Positions 8,758 through 17,278 of a stretch of 64,000 nucleotides of DNA are shown piece after piece. The position numbers were made by a program, and so were the translations under genes. The stretch is from Myxococcales bacterium (GTDB taxonomy: Bacteria; Myxococcota_A; Polyangia; Polyangiales; Polyangiaceae), in assembly GCA_025359105.1 (NCBI GenBank), contig JANYHK010000068.1, positions 1 to 64,000 of the forward strand, given 5' to 3'. Each line of letters starts with the position of its first letter. The stretch's first letter is position 1. The notes under the pieces are model-generated. The model had not been told where the DNA came from. It did not search any database and saw only the letters and a list, made by a program, of their open reading frames with translations.

Positions 8758-9428
8758 GCGCACGCTGCGTTTCCGAGCCCATCTCGTGGCTACGCCTCGA
8801 GCGGTACGCGCTCGGCGAGGCCCCCGACGCAGAGGAGATCGGGCGCCACCTCGAGGGTTGTGAGGTGTGCCGCGCGTGCCTCGGACGCATCGAGGCCGAC
8901 GCAGGGACGGAGCTGCCGGAGCTGCGCGCGCGTTCGCCGCGTTCGTTGCCTCCGCCGTGGCGCCGGGCCATGTTCGCGGGCGGCGCAGCGGTCGCGCTCG
9001 CGGCGGCCGTCGTGCTCGTCGTCGGCCGCGGGCCGCGCGTCCCCGAGGATCCCGACCGCACGAAGGGCGCGGAGGTCGTGTTCTCCCTCGTGCGCGACGA
9101 CGACACGCTCTTCGCGGAAGCCGGCGGCACGTTCCGCGACGGCGACCGCTTCAAGGCGCTCGTGTCCTGCGCGCCTGGCACGTGGACGCGGTTCGACCTC
9201 GTCGTCTACGACGACCACGGCGCGACGTTCCCCCTCGACGCGCCCGCGTCGCTCGCGTGCGGCAACGACGTCCCGCTGCCCGGCGCGTTTCTCCTCCGCG
9301 GCGCGTCGCCGATGCGCGTGTGCCTCGTATGGGGCGAGGCGCCGCCCGATCGCGGCGACCTCGCGCGGTCTGGCTTTGCGCCTGATCGGCCCCGCGCATC
9401 GTGCAAGGTCCTTCAGGCCGCGCCCTGA
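8754..9428 (+). CDS. Membrane-anchored zinc-binding anti-sigma factor with extracytoplasmic sensor domain
   Basis: The cytoplasmic part carries the ZAS-type motif HxxxCxxC (His32, Cys36, Cys39, plus Cys42), expected to clasp the adjacent ECF sigma factor. One membrane helix lies at about 70-92. The outer domain of about 125 residues is beta-rich, resembles DUF4384 proteins, and has three cysteines that could form a disulfide or sense redox state. Coupled to the sigma gene by ATGA overlap. Release of the sigma factor could require proteolysis or redox change at the outer domain; which one is not shown. Confidence 0.8.
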   Translation: MSARCVSEPISWLRLERYALGEAPDAEEIGRHLEGCEVCRACLGRIEADAGTELPELRARSPRSLPPPWRRAMFAGGAAVALAAAVVLVVGRGPRVPEDPDRTKGAEVVFSLVRDDDTLFAEAGGTFRDGDRFKALVSCAPGTWTRFDLVVYDDHGATFPLDAPASLACGNDVPLPGAFLLRGASPMRVCLVWGEAPPDRGDLARSGFAPDRPRASCKVLQAAP

Positions 9429-9455
9429 GCAGGCGGACCTCCACGAGACGAAGGG

Positions 9456-9489
9456 CAAATCGTGGAGCATGTTCATGGTCCATGATTTG
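9456..9489. promoter_or_regulatory. 16-bp inverted repeat (operator or mRNA hairpin)
   Basis: Arms at 9456-9471 and 9474-9489 (CAAATCGTGGAGCATG and CATGGTCCATGATTTG) are reverse complements with two mismatches and a 2-bp centre. The inner core TCATGGTCCATGA is itself a perfect odd palindrome. It lies between the anti-sigma gene and the histidine kinase. No T-run follows on either strand, so a protein-binding operator for the kinase gene is more likely than an intrinsic terminator. Confidence 0.45.
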
Positions 9490-9518
9490 GATCCTCGGCG
9501 CAGGTAGGATCGAGCACG

Positions 9519-11450
9519 ATGCCGGGGACGCACGACGACGAGGCTGGGGGGCGGGTTCTGGTCGAGTACCCGCAGGCGATCCTCGACGCGCTGCGGATCG
9601 CGAAGATCGGCGTATGCGTCACGGTGGCGGTGGAAGGCGTGTCGCGCAACGTCCTCGTGAGCGACGCGGCCGTGGAGATCCTCGGCCACTCGCGCGAGGT
9701 GCTGCTCTCGCGTTCGGCGTTCGACTTCATCGTCCCCGCGGAGCGCGAGCGGTTGCGCGAGCTGCGCGACCGCCGCCTCGGCGGCGACGGGGTCGATTCG
9801 ACCATCGAGACGGTGGTGGTGCGCGCGGACGGGCGCGAGGTGCCCATCACCTACGTCGTCACCGACGTGACCCTCGGCGAACGGCCGGCGCGCGTGTCCT
9901 TGTTGTGGGACATTTCTGCGCGGCGGACCGCGGAGGACGCCCTTCGCGCGGAGGAGTCGCGGTTGCGGCGGCTGTTCGAGTCGGCGCCCGACGGCATCGT
10001 GGTTTCCCGTGAGGGCGTGGTGCTCGAGGCGAACCCGGCCGCCGCGCGCATGCTCGGCTTCGCCGCAGCGCAGGAGTTGATCGGCACCTCTCTGCGGGCG
10101 CTGCTGTCGCCAGTGGAAACCAAGGTGATGGGCGAACGCATCGCGGCCGCGCGTGAGGGGGCGCGCCTCGCGCCACGCGCCTACGAGGCGCGACGGGCCG
10201 ACGGCTTGCGCATGACCGCGGAGATCACGTCCGTACCCTACGAGCACGAGGGCAAGCCGGCCGTCATGGCCTTCGCGCGCGACGTGACGGAGCGCCTGCG
10301 ACTCCAGGCGCAGCTCACGCAGAGCGAGCGCCTGGCCGCACTGGGAACGCTCGCGGCCGGGGTTGCCCACGAGATCAACAACCCGCTGACGGTGATGGCG
10401 CTCGGGCTCCAGGCGGTCGACCTTCGGCTGCGACGCTCGATCGACCGACTGGTGCCGGACGAGCATCGCGAGATCTCGAGCTTGCTCTCCGAGCTCCGCA
10501 GCAGCGTGGACCGCATCGGTGGAATCGTGGGCGAGCTCCGCGCCTTCGCGCGAGCCGACGGCGACGCCCCGGGCCCGACCGACGTAGTGGCGGTGCTCAC
10601 CGCCGCGGAGCGAATGGCCGCGCACCGGATCCGGCACAGCGCCGCGGTGATTCCGCGCTACGACGCGGTTCCGCCGGTGGTGGGCCACGCGCGCCGCCTC
10701 GAGCAGGTCTTCGTGAACCTACTGCTCAACGCAGCGCAGTCGATGCGCGAGGGCGGCTCCGACAACCGCATCGACGTGCGCGCGTACGTCGCCGTTGACG
10801 GCCGCGTCGCCGTCGAGGTGAAGGACAACGGCCCGGGCATGCCCCCCGAGGTGCTGAGCCGGGCGTTCGATCCGTTCTTCACGACGAAGCCGGTCGGCGA
10901 CGGGACGGGCCTGGGTCTCTCGATCAGCCACGGCATCGTGACGGGGCTCGGCGGGGAAATCAGCATAGAGAGCGAGGTCGGCCGCGGCACCACCGTTCGC
11001 GTCCACCTCGTGCCCGCGGGCGCGGTGGCGAAGGAGATCCCGGCGGGCCAGCCGGCCGACGCGCCCCGTAGCGCTTCACGCGCACGCATCCTCATCGTCG
11101 ACGATGAGAAGGCGCTCGTCTCTTCGCTCCGCCTGCTTCTCGCGGGTGAGCACGACGTGACGACCGCCACCACGGGCGAGGCCGCGTGCCGGGCGCTCCT
11201 CGAGGACGCGCCTTTCGACGCTGTGCTCTGCGATGTGATGATGCCCGGCGTCTCGGGGATGGATGTCTACGCGCGCGTCAGGGCGGCGCGGCCCGAGCTG
11301 CTGCCGCGGTTCGTCTTCATGACCGGCGGCGCGTTCACGCCGCAAGCCGACGAGTTCCTCGCGTCGGTATCCAATCGCGTCCTGCAGAAGCCGTTCGCCA
11401 TGGCGGAGCTCAGGCAAGCCATCCTGGATGTGAACGCCGGCACTGCCTGA
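9519..11450 (+). CDS. PAS-PAS hybrid sensor histidine kinase with C-terminal receiver
   Basis: Two PAS domains (about residues 15-135 and 145-265) precede the dimerisation/phosphoacceptor helix with the H-box GVAHEINNPLTVM (His near residue 285). The ATPase follows, with N box NLLLNAAQSM, G1 box DNGPGMPPEV, F box FDPFFTTK and G2 box GTGLGLSISHG. A receiver domain (about 525-640) carries the acidic pair VDDE, phospho-Asp in LCDVMMPG and the Lys of LQKPF. No membrane helix is seen, so the signal is cytoplasmic, sensed by the PAS domains. It is an orphan: no separate response regulator adjoins it. Confidence 0.93.
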   Translation: MPGTHDDEAGGRVLVEYPQAILDALRIAKIGVCVTVAVEGVSRNVLVSDAAVEILGHSREVLLSRSAFDFIVPAERERLRELRDRRLGGDGVDSTIETVVVRADGREVPITYVVTDVTLGERPARVSLLWDISARRTAEDALRAEESRLRRLFESAPDGIVVSREGVVLEANPAAARMLGFAAAQELIGTSLRALLSPVETKVMGERIAAAREGARLAPRAYEARRADGLRMTAEITSVPYEHEGKPAVMAFARDVTERLRLQAQLTQSERLAALGTLAAGVAHEINNPLTVMALGLQAVDLRLRRSIDRLVPDEHREISSLLSELRSSVDRIGGIVGELRAFARADGDAPGPTDVVAVLTAAERMAAHRIRHSAAVIPRYDAVPPVVGHARRLEQVFVNLLLNAAQSMREGGSDNRIDVRAYVAVDGRVAVEVKDNGPGMPPEVLSRAFDPFFTTKPVGDGTGLGLSISHGIVTGLGGEISIESEVGRGTTVRVHLVPAGAVAKEIPAGQPADAPRSASRARILIVDDEKALVSSLRLLLAGEHDVTTATTGEAACRALLEDAPFDAVLCDVMMPGVSGMDVYARVRAARPELLPRFVFMTGGAFTPQADEFLASVSNRVLQKPFAMAELRQAILDVNAGTA

Positions 11451-11474
11451 GCGCGGCAGAAGGCGCGGCTCGCG

Positions 11475-12920
11475 TCAGCGCGTCAGCGTGAACGTGTCGA
11501 TCGTGTCGTCGCTGCCGCTCGCCTTCACGCCGAACGCCTTGAAGGTCAGCGTCTTGCCGTCCAGCGTGAGGAGACCGTAGACGCCGACGTACGACGTACC
11601 GCGTCCGTAGGCGACGTTGAGGGCGCGGTGCTCGGCTGGCGCCGTGCTGATCGCCTCCGCGAAGGCTCCAGCACCGGCGCACACGACGTAGGTGGGGCCT
11701 CCCGCCTGCACCGTCGGCGCGTCGGGCGTGCCGCCGAGGGGCTTCGAGCGCTCGTACTCGTGCTCGTGCCCGGCGATCACGAGATCGACGTGGTGCGCCT
11801 GCCAGATCGGGACGAGGGCGCGGCGCACGGCGACCACGTCGGGCTCGTCGGCGTGATCGGCGGTCGAATAGTTGCCGCGGTGGTGATCGACGACGAGGAA
11901 CGGACGGACGGCGCGGTTTGCGTCGGCGCGGGCGAGGTCTTGGTCGAGCCACGCCAGCTGCGCCTTGGCCTCGTCGGTTTCTCCCATCGTGGCGATCGCC
12001 TCGTCGTCCAGGAAGACCACGTGCGCGTTGCCGACGTCGAACGAGCCGAAGCTCTCCGCATAGGGGCCGTCGCCGGGCAGCGCGAAGCTCCCGAAGAACT
12101 GGGGCGACTCGACCTCGTGGTTGCCGGCGGCAGGCACGATGAGCTGCTGACCGAGCGTGAGGAAGCCCTTGTCGTCCTTCCACGCCTTGTCGAGCCAGCT
12201 CGTGTACTGCGACTGCTGCGTGCCGAAGAACACCAGATCGCCGCTGAAGATCTGCATGCTCACGGCGGCGTCGCGCATCCGCTGCTGGACCGCTTGAAGG
12301 ATGTCCATCGAGTCGCGTGAGTCGCCGGAGATCCCGATCGTGACAGGCCCGGTGCGCGGCACCGTCGTGAACGACTGCGTGGCGCTCCACACCTCGGCGC
12401 CGGGCGCACCGCCGCCGACCTGGTAGTAGTACGTCGTGCCGGGGTTGAGGCCGCAGACGTGCGTCTCGTGCAGGCGCGCGGGAGGTTCCTCGTGCCCGAA
12501 GCCGACCGTGGGCGGCGGGATGCTGAACGAGAAGCCGGCGTGCACGTCGCCGAGCGCGCCCGGCGTCGTCCCCATGCGGACCTTCGCCGCGCGCGTGGAG
12601 CCGGCCGTCTCCCAGACGAAGGCGATGCTGGTCGTCGGATCGGCGTAGCCGGGCGCGCCGGCGGTGGTGGAGCCGCCGAGCCCGAGGCGCACGCGGGTCG
12701 GCGTCGCGGCGGCGAGATCCGCGAACGGCGAAGCGTCGTCGAGCGCCATGTCGAAGAACGCGCGAACCTCGGGCGGGCTGACGGTGTACGCGCAGCCGGC
12801 GGGTGCGTACGAGAGCGGAGCTCCACCCGCGTCCGTGCCGGATGCGGTGCTCCCGCCCTTCGACGTGCACGCGGCGAAGGCGACGACGGAGACCAGAACG
12901 GCGGTGCTGTGCGCGCGCAT
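11475..12920 (-). CDS. Metallophosphoesterase lipoprotein, purple-acid-phosphatase-like
   Basis: The lipobox (AFAACTS) marks an outer-envelope lipoprotein. Residues of about 30-190 form a fibronectin-like N-domain with a Pro/Gly-rich YYYQVGGG segment, as in purple acid phosphatases. The catalytic domain shows the metal-binding series in order: GISGDSRDS, IFSGDLVFFG, AAGNHEVES, VVDHHRGNYS and IAGHEHEYERS. These are the Asp, Asn and His ligands of a two-metal phosphoesterase. Likely substrate class is phosphate monoesters outside the cell; specificity unknown. Diverges from the anion permease across 93 bp. Confidence 0.88.
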   Translation of the reverse strand: MRAHSTAVLVSVVAFAACTSKGGSTASGTDAGGAPLSYAPAGCAYTVSPPEVRAFFDMALDDASPFADLAAATPTRVRLGLGGSTTAGAPGYADPTTSIAFVWETAGSTRAAKVRMGTTPGALGDVHAGFSFSIPPPTVGFGHEEPPARLHETHVCGLNPGTTYYYQVGGGAPGAEVWSATQSFTTVPRTGPVTIGISGDSRDSMDILQAVQQRMRDAAVSMQIFSGDLVFFGTQQSQYTSWLDKAWKDDKGFLTLGQQLIVPAAGNHEVESPQFFGSFALPGDGPYAESFGSFDVGNAHVVFLDDEAIATMGETDEAKAQLAWLDQDLARADANRAVRPFLVVDHHRGNYSTADHADEPDVVAVRRALVPIWQAHHVDLVIAGHEHEYERSKPLGGTPDAPTVQAGGPTYVVCAGAGAFAEAISTAPAEHRALNVAYGRGTSYVGVYGLLTLDGKTLTFKAFGVKASGSDDTIDTFTLTR

Positions 12921-13013
12921 GGCGGTGGCTTATCACGCAACGGCGCCTGGCGCAGGTGCCGCCGGCGCCTCCAAAGACCGGCGCGCGCACCGTGATCCTG
13001 CTACGCGAGGGGT

Positions 13014-14252
13014 GTGGATCGCGAGCGCATGGTCCTCGGAAGCATCGCGTTCGGGGTGACGTACGTGATGATCGCGTCGCGTCGCCTCCGCTGGGTCCGG
13101 ATCGATCGCGCGAGCGGCGCGATCATCGGCGCGGTGCTCGCGGTGGCGATCGGCAGCGTGAAGCCCGAGGAGGCGTCGCAGGCGGTCGATCACTCGACGC
13201 TCATTCTCCTGCTCGGCGTGATGGGGATGGGGGCGCTCCTGTCGATCGACGGGTTCTTCGACCGCGTCGCGGTGCGCCTCGTCGCGCGGGCACGGACGCC
13301 GGCGCGCCTGCTCGCCGCGCTCGTGTGGGGAGCCGGCGGTCTCTCGGCCCTCGTCACCAACGACGCGGTGTGCGTGCTGCTCACGCCGCTCGTCGTCACG
13401 TGGATCCAGCGGTGGAAGTTGCCGCGCCTGCCGCTGTTGCTCGCCCTCGCGACGGCGTCGAACACCGGCAGCGTCGCCACGCTCGTCGGTAACCCCCAGA
13501 ACATGCTCTGCGCGAGCCTCGGAAAGCTCGACTTCGCGCCGTTCGCGGCACACATGCTGCCGGTCGCGCTTCTCGGCCTCGCCGCGAACCACGCGATCCT
13601 CGCGCTCCTCTTTCGCCGCGAGCTGCGGGGCGCGCTGCCCGCGGAAGAGGACGGCGCGCCGCTCTTCACCTGGCGCTCGACGCTCACGATTGCCACGATC
13701 GCGCTCACCGTCGTCCTCTACGCCGGCGGCGCGAACATGGCCTACACGGCGCTCACCGGGTTCGCGGTGCTCCTCGTCCTCCACCGCGTCGATCCGGCGC
13801 AGGTGTGGGTGCGCATCGACTGGTCCGTCCTCCTCTTTTTCGGTGGCCTCTTCGTCGCCGTCGACGGCTTCGTGCGGAGCGGCGCGCCGGAGTACGTGTT
13901 CGAGCACGTCCCGCTCTTCGTGGGCTCCCAGGGCATCGCCGCCTACGCGCGGACGAGCGCGCTCTTCCTCGTAGGGAGCAATGTGGTCACGAACGTCCCC
14001 TTCATCCTGCTCGTGAAGGCCGAGATGGCGAAGCTCCCCAACGTGCGGCTGGGCTGGGAGCTGCTCGCGATGGCGTCGACGTTCGCGGGCAACCTGACGC
14101 TCCTCGGCTCGGTCGCGAACATCATCGTGAGCGAAAAATCGCAGGAGGTGGGTGGCCTTCGCTTCCGGGAATACGCGAAGGTCGGAATTCCTGTGGCGGT
14201 GACGACGACGGCGCTTGGGGCACTCTGGCTCGTTCTCGTCGCCGGACGCTGA
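13014..14252 (+). CDS. Anion permease of the ArsB/NhaD/SLC13 (ion transporter) superfamily
   Basis: About 10-11 hydrophobic segments spread over 412 residues. Signatures are the hairpin region SALVTNDAVCVLLTPLVV (about 117-134) and SNTGSVATLVGNPQNML (about 147-163), with a matching second half GSNVVTNVPFILL and FAGNLTLLGSVANII. The two asparagine/glycine-rich re-entrant hairpins are typical of this superfamily, which includes arsenite, Na+/H+ and dicarboxylate/sulfate carriers. No arsR, arsA or arsC gene adjoins, so arsenite export is unsupported. The GTG start has GAGG just upstream. Confidence 0.85.
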   Translation: MDRERMVLGSIAFGVTYVMIASRRLRWVRIDRASGAIIGAVLAVAIGSVKPEEASQAVDHSTLILLLGVMGMGALLSIDGFFDRVAVRLVARARTPARLLAALVWGAGGLSALVTNDAVCVLLTPLVVTWIQRWKLPRLPLLLALATASNTGSVATLVGNPQNMLCASLGKLDFAPFAAHMLPVALLGLAANHAILALLFRRELRGALPAEEDGAPLFTWRSTLTIATIALTVVLYAGGANMAYTALTGFAVLLVLHRVDPAQVWVRIDWSVLLFFGGLFVAVDGFVRSGAPEYVFEHVPLFVGSQGIAAYARTSALFLVGSNVVTNVPFILLVKAEMAKLPNVRLGWELLAMASTFAGNLTLLGSVANIIVSEKSQEVGGLRFREYAKVGIPVAVTTTALGALWLVLVAGR

Positions 14253-14282
14253 CCCCTTCGCGAACGGTCGGCGCGAGGGTCA
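14250..14282. other. Imperfect stem-loop at the end of the permease gene
   Basis: The stop codon of the permease begins an inverted repeat: 14250-14262 pairs with 14272-14282 over 11 bp (TGACCC and TCGCG on the left arm, with a CT bulge). There is no following T-run, so it may be a transcript-end or stability element rather than a classical terminator. Confidence 0.3.
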
Positions 14283-14429
14283 CGTGCGCGGCGAGCTGTG
14301 ACGAAAACGGGCAAAGCGCGTCGACCGCGCAACACCCGACGCACCGCCACCACAGTTTCGCGGTCGCCGGTCACCTGACTCCGCGGGGTCGCGCGTGGCG
14401 TGCCGGTTGCAAAACGATCCTGCGAAGCC

Positions 14430-15218
14430 ATGAAGAGCTCGCCCGACCCACTTCCCCTCGCCCAGGCGCAACGGGCGTACGAATCGGCTCCGACGGTTCG
14501 CTTTTACGCGCGAAACACGCAGCTCCAGCCGCCCGAAGCGGCGATCCTCGAGCGCCTTCGTCCGCGGCTCGGGAGCATGCGCATGCTCGACCTCGGCGTC
14601 GGTGCGGGCCGGACGGCGCTCCACTTCGCGCCGCTCGTGCGGAGCTATCTGGGCCTCGACTGGTCCCACGCGATGGTCGAGACGTGCCTCGCGCGCTTCG
14701 ACGGAGCACCCGCACGCTTCGAGCTCGGCGACGCACGCGATCTGGGCCGGTTCGGCGAAGGGGTGTTCGACTTCGTCCTCTTCTCGTTCAACGGGCTCGA
14801 CTGCGTCGCCCACGACGAGCGGCTCGCAACGCTCGCAGGAATACGTCGCGTGCTCACGCCGGGCGGCGTGCTCTGTTTCTCGGCCCACAACCTGCGGAGC
14901 GTCGCGGCCCTCTTCTCGTTCGGCAGCCCCCGCGGGCCGTTCGAGGCGCTCGAGGAGGCCGTTCGCTACGTGCGGATCCGGGTGAACAACCCGTCGCTCG
15001 AGATCTTGTGTGCGTCACCGTACGCGGCAGTGAACGACGGCTGGAATGCGTTCGCGGGCTACCACTACCACATCACTCCGACAGAGCAGGTCCTGCAGAT
15101 CCAGCAAGCCGGCTTCGTCGACGTGAGCGTGTTCGGTCTCGCAGGCGTGGAGCTCGCCGCCCCCGCGGTGCCGGTGTGCGACGACCGGTGGGTCTATTAC
15201 CTGTGCCGTCGCGCGTGA
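14430..15218 (+). CDS. Class I SAM-dependent methyltransferase
   Basis: Motif I is MLDLGVGAGRTALHF (near residue 50), followed by a D at the end of strand 2 (GLDWSHAMVE), acidic motif II (LGDARDLGRF), and motif IV FDFVLFSFNGLD, then post-motif RRVLTPGGVL. This is the small-molecule methyltransferase fold. A GTG at 14400 could add ten residues, but ATG 14430 is the more likely start because the preceding stretch is not conserved-looking. The next gene, a flippase, begins at or just inside the stop codon, so both are probably co-transcribed and may act on the same exported lipid-linked molecule. Confidence 0.82.
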   Translation: MKSSPDPLPLAQAQRAYESAPTVRFYARNTQLQPPEAAILERLRPRLGSMRMLDLGVGAGRTALHFAPLVRSYLGLDWSHAMVETCLARFDGAPARFELGDARDLGRFGEGVFDFVLFSFNGLDCVAHDERLATLAGIRRVLTPGGVLCFSAHNLRSVAALFSFGSPRGPFEALEEAVRYVRIRVNNPSLEILCASPYAAVNDGWNAFAGYHYHITPTEQVLQIQQAGFVDVSVFGLAGVELAAPAVPVCDDRWVYYLCRRA

Positions 15219-15241
15219 GTGCCAACCCGCCGAGACGCTCC

Positions 15242-16546
15242 ATGGTTCGCGCGTCGCTGGCGCTCGCGCCGCTCCAGATCGCGGTGCGGGCGGGGGAGGC
15301 CACGTTGCCGCTCCTCCTCGCCGCGTGGTTCGGGCGCACCCGTGAGACCGACGCCTACGTGTTCGTCAGCGCCGCGTTCGCGCTCGCCGCCGCGCTGGGG
15401 TTTCAGATCTTCCACGACTCGGCGCTCGTGCCCATTCTCGCGCTCGCTCGCGCGAAGGGGCATGGGCGCGTCAGCGCGCTCGTGGGCGCGGTGCTCGCGC
15501 GAACCCTCGCCTACGGAGGCGTGGCGGCCGGCGCTTCGATCGCGCTCTTCGCCGGCGTGGTCGCGCTCCGCTACCAGGGAGCGGAGCGCACGACGGTGCG
15601 TCTTTTGGCCGCGGCCCTCGGCGTCCAGCTCGTCGCGATCGCCGTGCGCGGGCTCTTCGCCACGTGTCTCCAGGCGCACCACCGCTACCGGACGCCAGCC
15701 GTGGCCTCGATCGTCGCCTTCGCGGTTCAACTCTGCGTGCTCGTCCTCGCGCACGTACCGATGGGCATCGTGTCGCTCGCGCTCGGCGCGCTCGCAGGAG
15801 AGATCGCCGCCGCGCTGGTCCTCTACGTCGCGCTCCGGCGCGTCGTTCGGTTTCGACCCGCGTGGGCGATCCCCCCGGAGCTCGGCGAGCTCGGGCGCCT
15901 CCTTCGCGCAGAAGGGTTCGGGAGCGCCATCGGGCGCGTGAACCCGCTCGTCGATCAGCTCATGGCGTCGGCCGTGGCGATCGCCGGCGGCGGCACGCTC
16001 CTTCGCTACGCCTACGACGTCGCGACCGCGCCGACGTCCGCGCTTCAGGCCACGCTCTTCCCGGTGTTGCTCGCGCACCTCTCGGAGGACGCGGCCAGTG
16101 GAGACGTCGATCGGGTAAGGCGAACGGTCGCCCGCACCGTCGCCGTCGTGGCCGCGGGCTCGGCCGCGATCGCCCTGCTGGTGTATGGGGTGCGCGAGCC
16201 GCTCCTCCGGTTGCTCTTCTTGCACGGCACGATGGACGCCGGCGGCGTGGCGACGATGGCGGCGATCTTGCCGTACCACCTCCTCGGGCTCGTGCCCTTC
16301 GCGACCCTGCTCATCGCCACGCGCGCGCACGTCGCGCTGCGCAATGGCCCGATCTTCATGCGCCTGGGCCTCATCGGGACCGCGCTCAACCTCGCGGGGA
16401 ACGTCCTCCTCCTGCCGTACCTGGGGCTTCGAGGGATCGCGCTCGCGACGTCCCTCACGAGCGCCGTTCTCGCGGCGATTTCGCTCCTGGCGCTCCCGCG
16501 CGCGCCCGGGGAAAGACGGTTGCCGAACCACGGCCGTGGGCTATAG
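15242..16546 (+). CDS. MurJ/MviN-like lipid flippase or polysaccharide-exporter-type membrane protein
   Basis: Twelve or more hydrophobic segments in 434 residues with the MOP-superfamily layout; the N-terminal GRTRETDAYVFVSAAFALAA region resembles MurJ (which has FG.g...DAF...). MurJ flips lipid II; relatives flip other polyprenyl-linked sugars. The sequence is shorter than typical MurJ (about 510), so I do not assign the symbol. A GTG at 15215 overlapping the previous stop (GTGA) is an alternative start adding nine residues. Partner is the upstream methyltransferase. Confidence 0.75.
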   Translation: MVRASLALAPLQIAVRAGEATLPLLLAAWFGRTRETDAYVFVSAAFALAAALGFQIFHDSALVPILALARAKGHGRVSALVGAVLARTLAYGGVAAGASIALFAGVVALRYQGAERTTVRLLAAALGVQLVAIAVRGLFATCLQAHHRYRTPAVASIVAFAVQLCVLVLAHVPMGIVSLALGALAGEIAAALVLYVALRRVVRFRPAWAIPPELGELGRLLRAEGFGSAIGRVNPLVDQLMASAVAIAGGGTLLRYAYDVATAPTSALQATLFPVLLAHLSEDAASGDVDRVRRTVARTVAVVAAGSAAIALLVYGVREPLLRLLFLHGTMDAGGVATMAAILPYHLLGLVPFATLLIATRAHVALRNGPIFMRLGLIGTALNLAGNVLLLPYLGLRGIALATSLTSAVLAAISLLALPRAPGERRLPNHGRGL

Positions 16547-16547
16547 A
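16520..16547 (+). promoter_or_regulatory. Possible promoter for the two-repeat peptide
   Basis: TTGCCG (16520-16525) and TATAGA (16542-16547) are 16 bp apart, each matching four of six bases of the sigma-70 consensus. Transcription would begin within a few bases of the ATG at 16556, which would fit the lack of a Shine-Dalgarno sequence there (leaderless mRNA). Weak, position-based inference. Confidence 0.3.
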
Positions 16548-16555
16548 CTAGTTCC

Positions 16556-16675
16556 ATGAAGGTAAAATCGAACGTCCACTCCGGGAAAATCGCCATGAAT
16601 CATAGCGGTGTGAAGGTGAAGTCGGCGGTTCGCGCCGGCAGGCTCGCGGCGAATCACAACGCTACGCGCGTCTAG
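16556..16675 (+). CDS. 39-residue two-repeat peptide with NH(S/N) ends
   Basis: An ATG-to-TAG ORF too short for usual gene finders. Its two halves are the same unit: KVKSNVHSGKIAMNHSG and KVKSAVRAGRLAANHNA, with 9 of 17 positions identical and most others conservative (H/R, S/A, K/R, I/L). Both units are basic, lack Cys and acidic residues, and carry a G followed two residues later by aliphatic-Ala and then NH. The 5' part is markedly richer in A/T than its surroundings. I recall short myxobacterial and cyanobacterial peptides built from KVKT..V.AGG..NHN-type repeats, but cannot verify this. No modification enzyme lies directly next to it. Function unknown; peptide precursor or signalling peptide are possibilities. 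Confidence 0.6.
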   Translation: MKVKSNVHSGKIAMNHSGVKVKSAVRAGRLAANHNATRV

Positions 16676-16706
16676 TCCGCCGTCGCCGATTTCGGCCTTA
16701 CCAAAG

Positions 16707-16733
16707 AGCCTCCGGAGCCGCGCTTCGGAGGCT
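16707..16733. other. Stem-loop downstream of the two-repeat peptide
   Basis: An 8-bp perfect inverted repeat (AGCCTCCG at 16707-16714 and CGGAGGCT at 16726-16733) with an 11-nt loop lies 32 bp past the peptide stop. The following bases (TCGTGGTTT) form only a weak T-tract, so it may end the short transcript or stabilise it. Confidence 0.4.
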
Positions 16734-16797
16734 TCGTGGTTTGTGCGACTTCGCCCGGGCAGTGGACGGCGCGCCCGAGATGCTTACGCTAGGGGGC

Positions 16798-17256
16798 ATG
16801 ACCGACGCTGCGCCGCCGCCGGCCCCCGAGCCCACCCCGGCCCCCGAGCCCACGCCCGCTGTCTCGCCGCCCGTCGCACCGGCCGGTGCCTCGGAGCTGT
16901 GCCGTGACAAGGCGCGCGTGCTCGTCCACAAATACGCGGCGGGTGGCGCCGCGTGGGCCATGCTGCCGATCCCGATCCCGACGAGCCCGGCGCTGACGGC
17001 GCTCGAGGCGCACATGATCTACTGGATCGCGCGCATGTACGGCGAGGCGCCGAGCCACACCGACACCATCATGCTCGCCGCCGGGCTCGAGGTCGGGAGC
17101 ACCGGTCTGAAGCACGCCGCCAGGTACCTCGTCGGCTTCATCCCCGTCATCGGCTGGGGCATCAAGGGGGTCATCGCCGGACTTGCCATCGAGACGATGG
17201 GGCAGCTCATCATCAAACACTACGAGTCGAAATACCCGGGCAAGGTTGCGGTCTGA
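16798..17256 (+). CDS. Hypothetical protein with DUF697-like helical membrane domain
   Basis: ATG 16798 with AGGGGG close upstream is a better start than the longer frame from 16741. Residues 4-30 are Pro/Glu/Ala repeats; then about 110 residues match the feel of DUF697: an amphipathic helix, WAMLPIPIPTSPALTALEAHMIYWIARMY, and two glycine-rich hydrophobic helices (LVGFIPVIGWGIKGVIAGLAIETMG). Such domains insert into membranes and accompany GTPases in other bacteria; no GTPase adjoins here. Converges on the next gene, 22 bp apart. Confidence 0.65.
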   Translation: MTDAAPPPAPEPTPAPEPTPAVSPPVAPAGASELCRDKARVLVHKYAAGGAAWAMLPIPIPTSPALTALEAHMIYWIARMYGEAPSHTDTIMLAAGLEVGSTGLKHAARYLVGFIPVIGWGIKGVIAGLAIETMGQLIIKHYESKYPGKVAV

Positions 17257-17278
17257 AGCCTGAGCTCCACGGTCGCCC

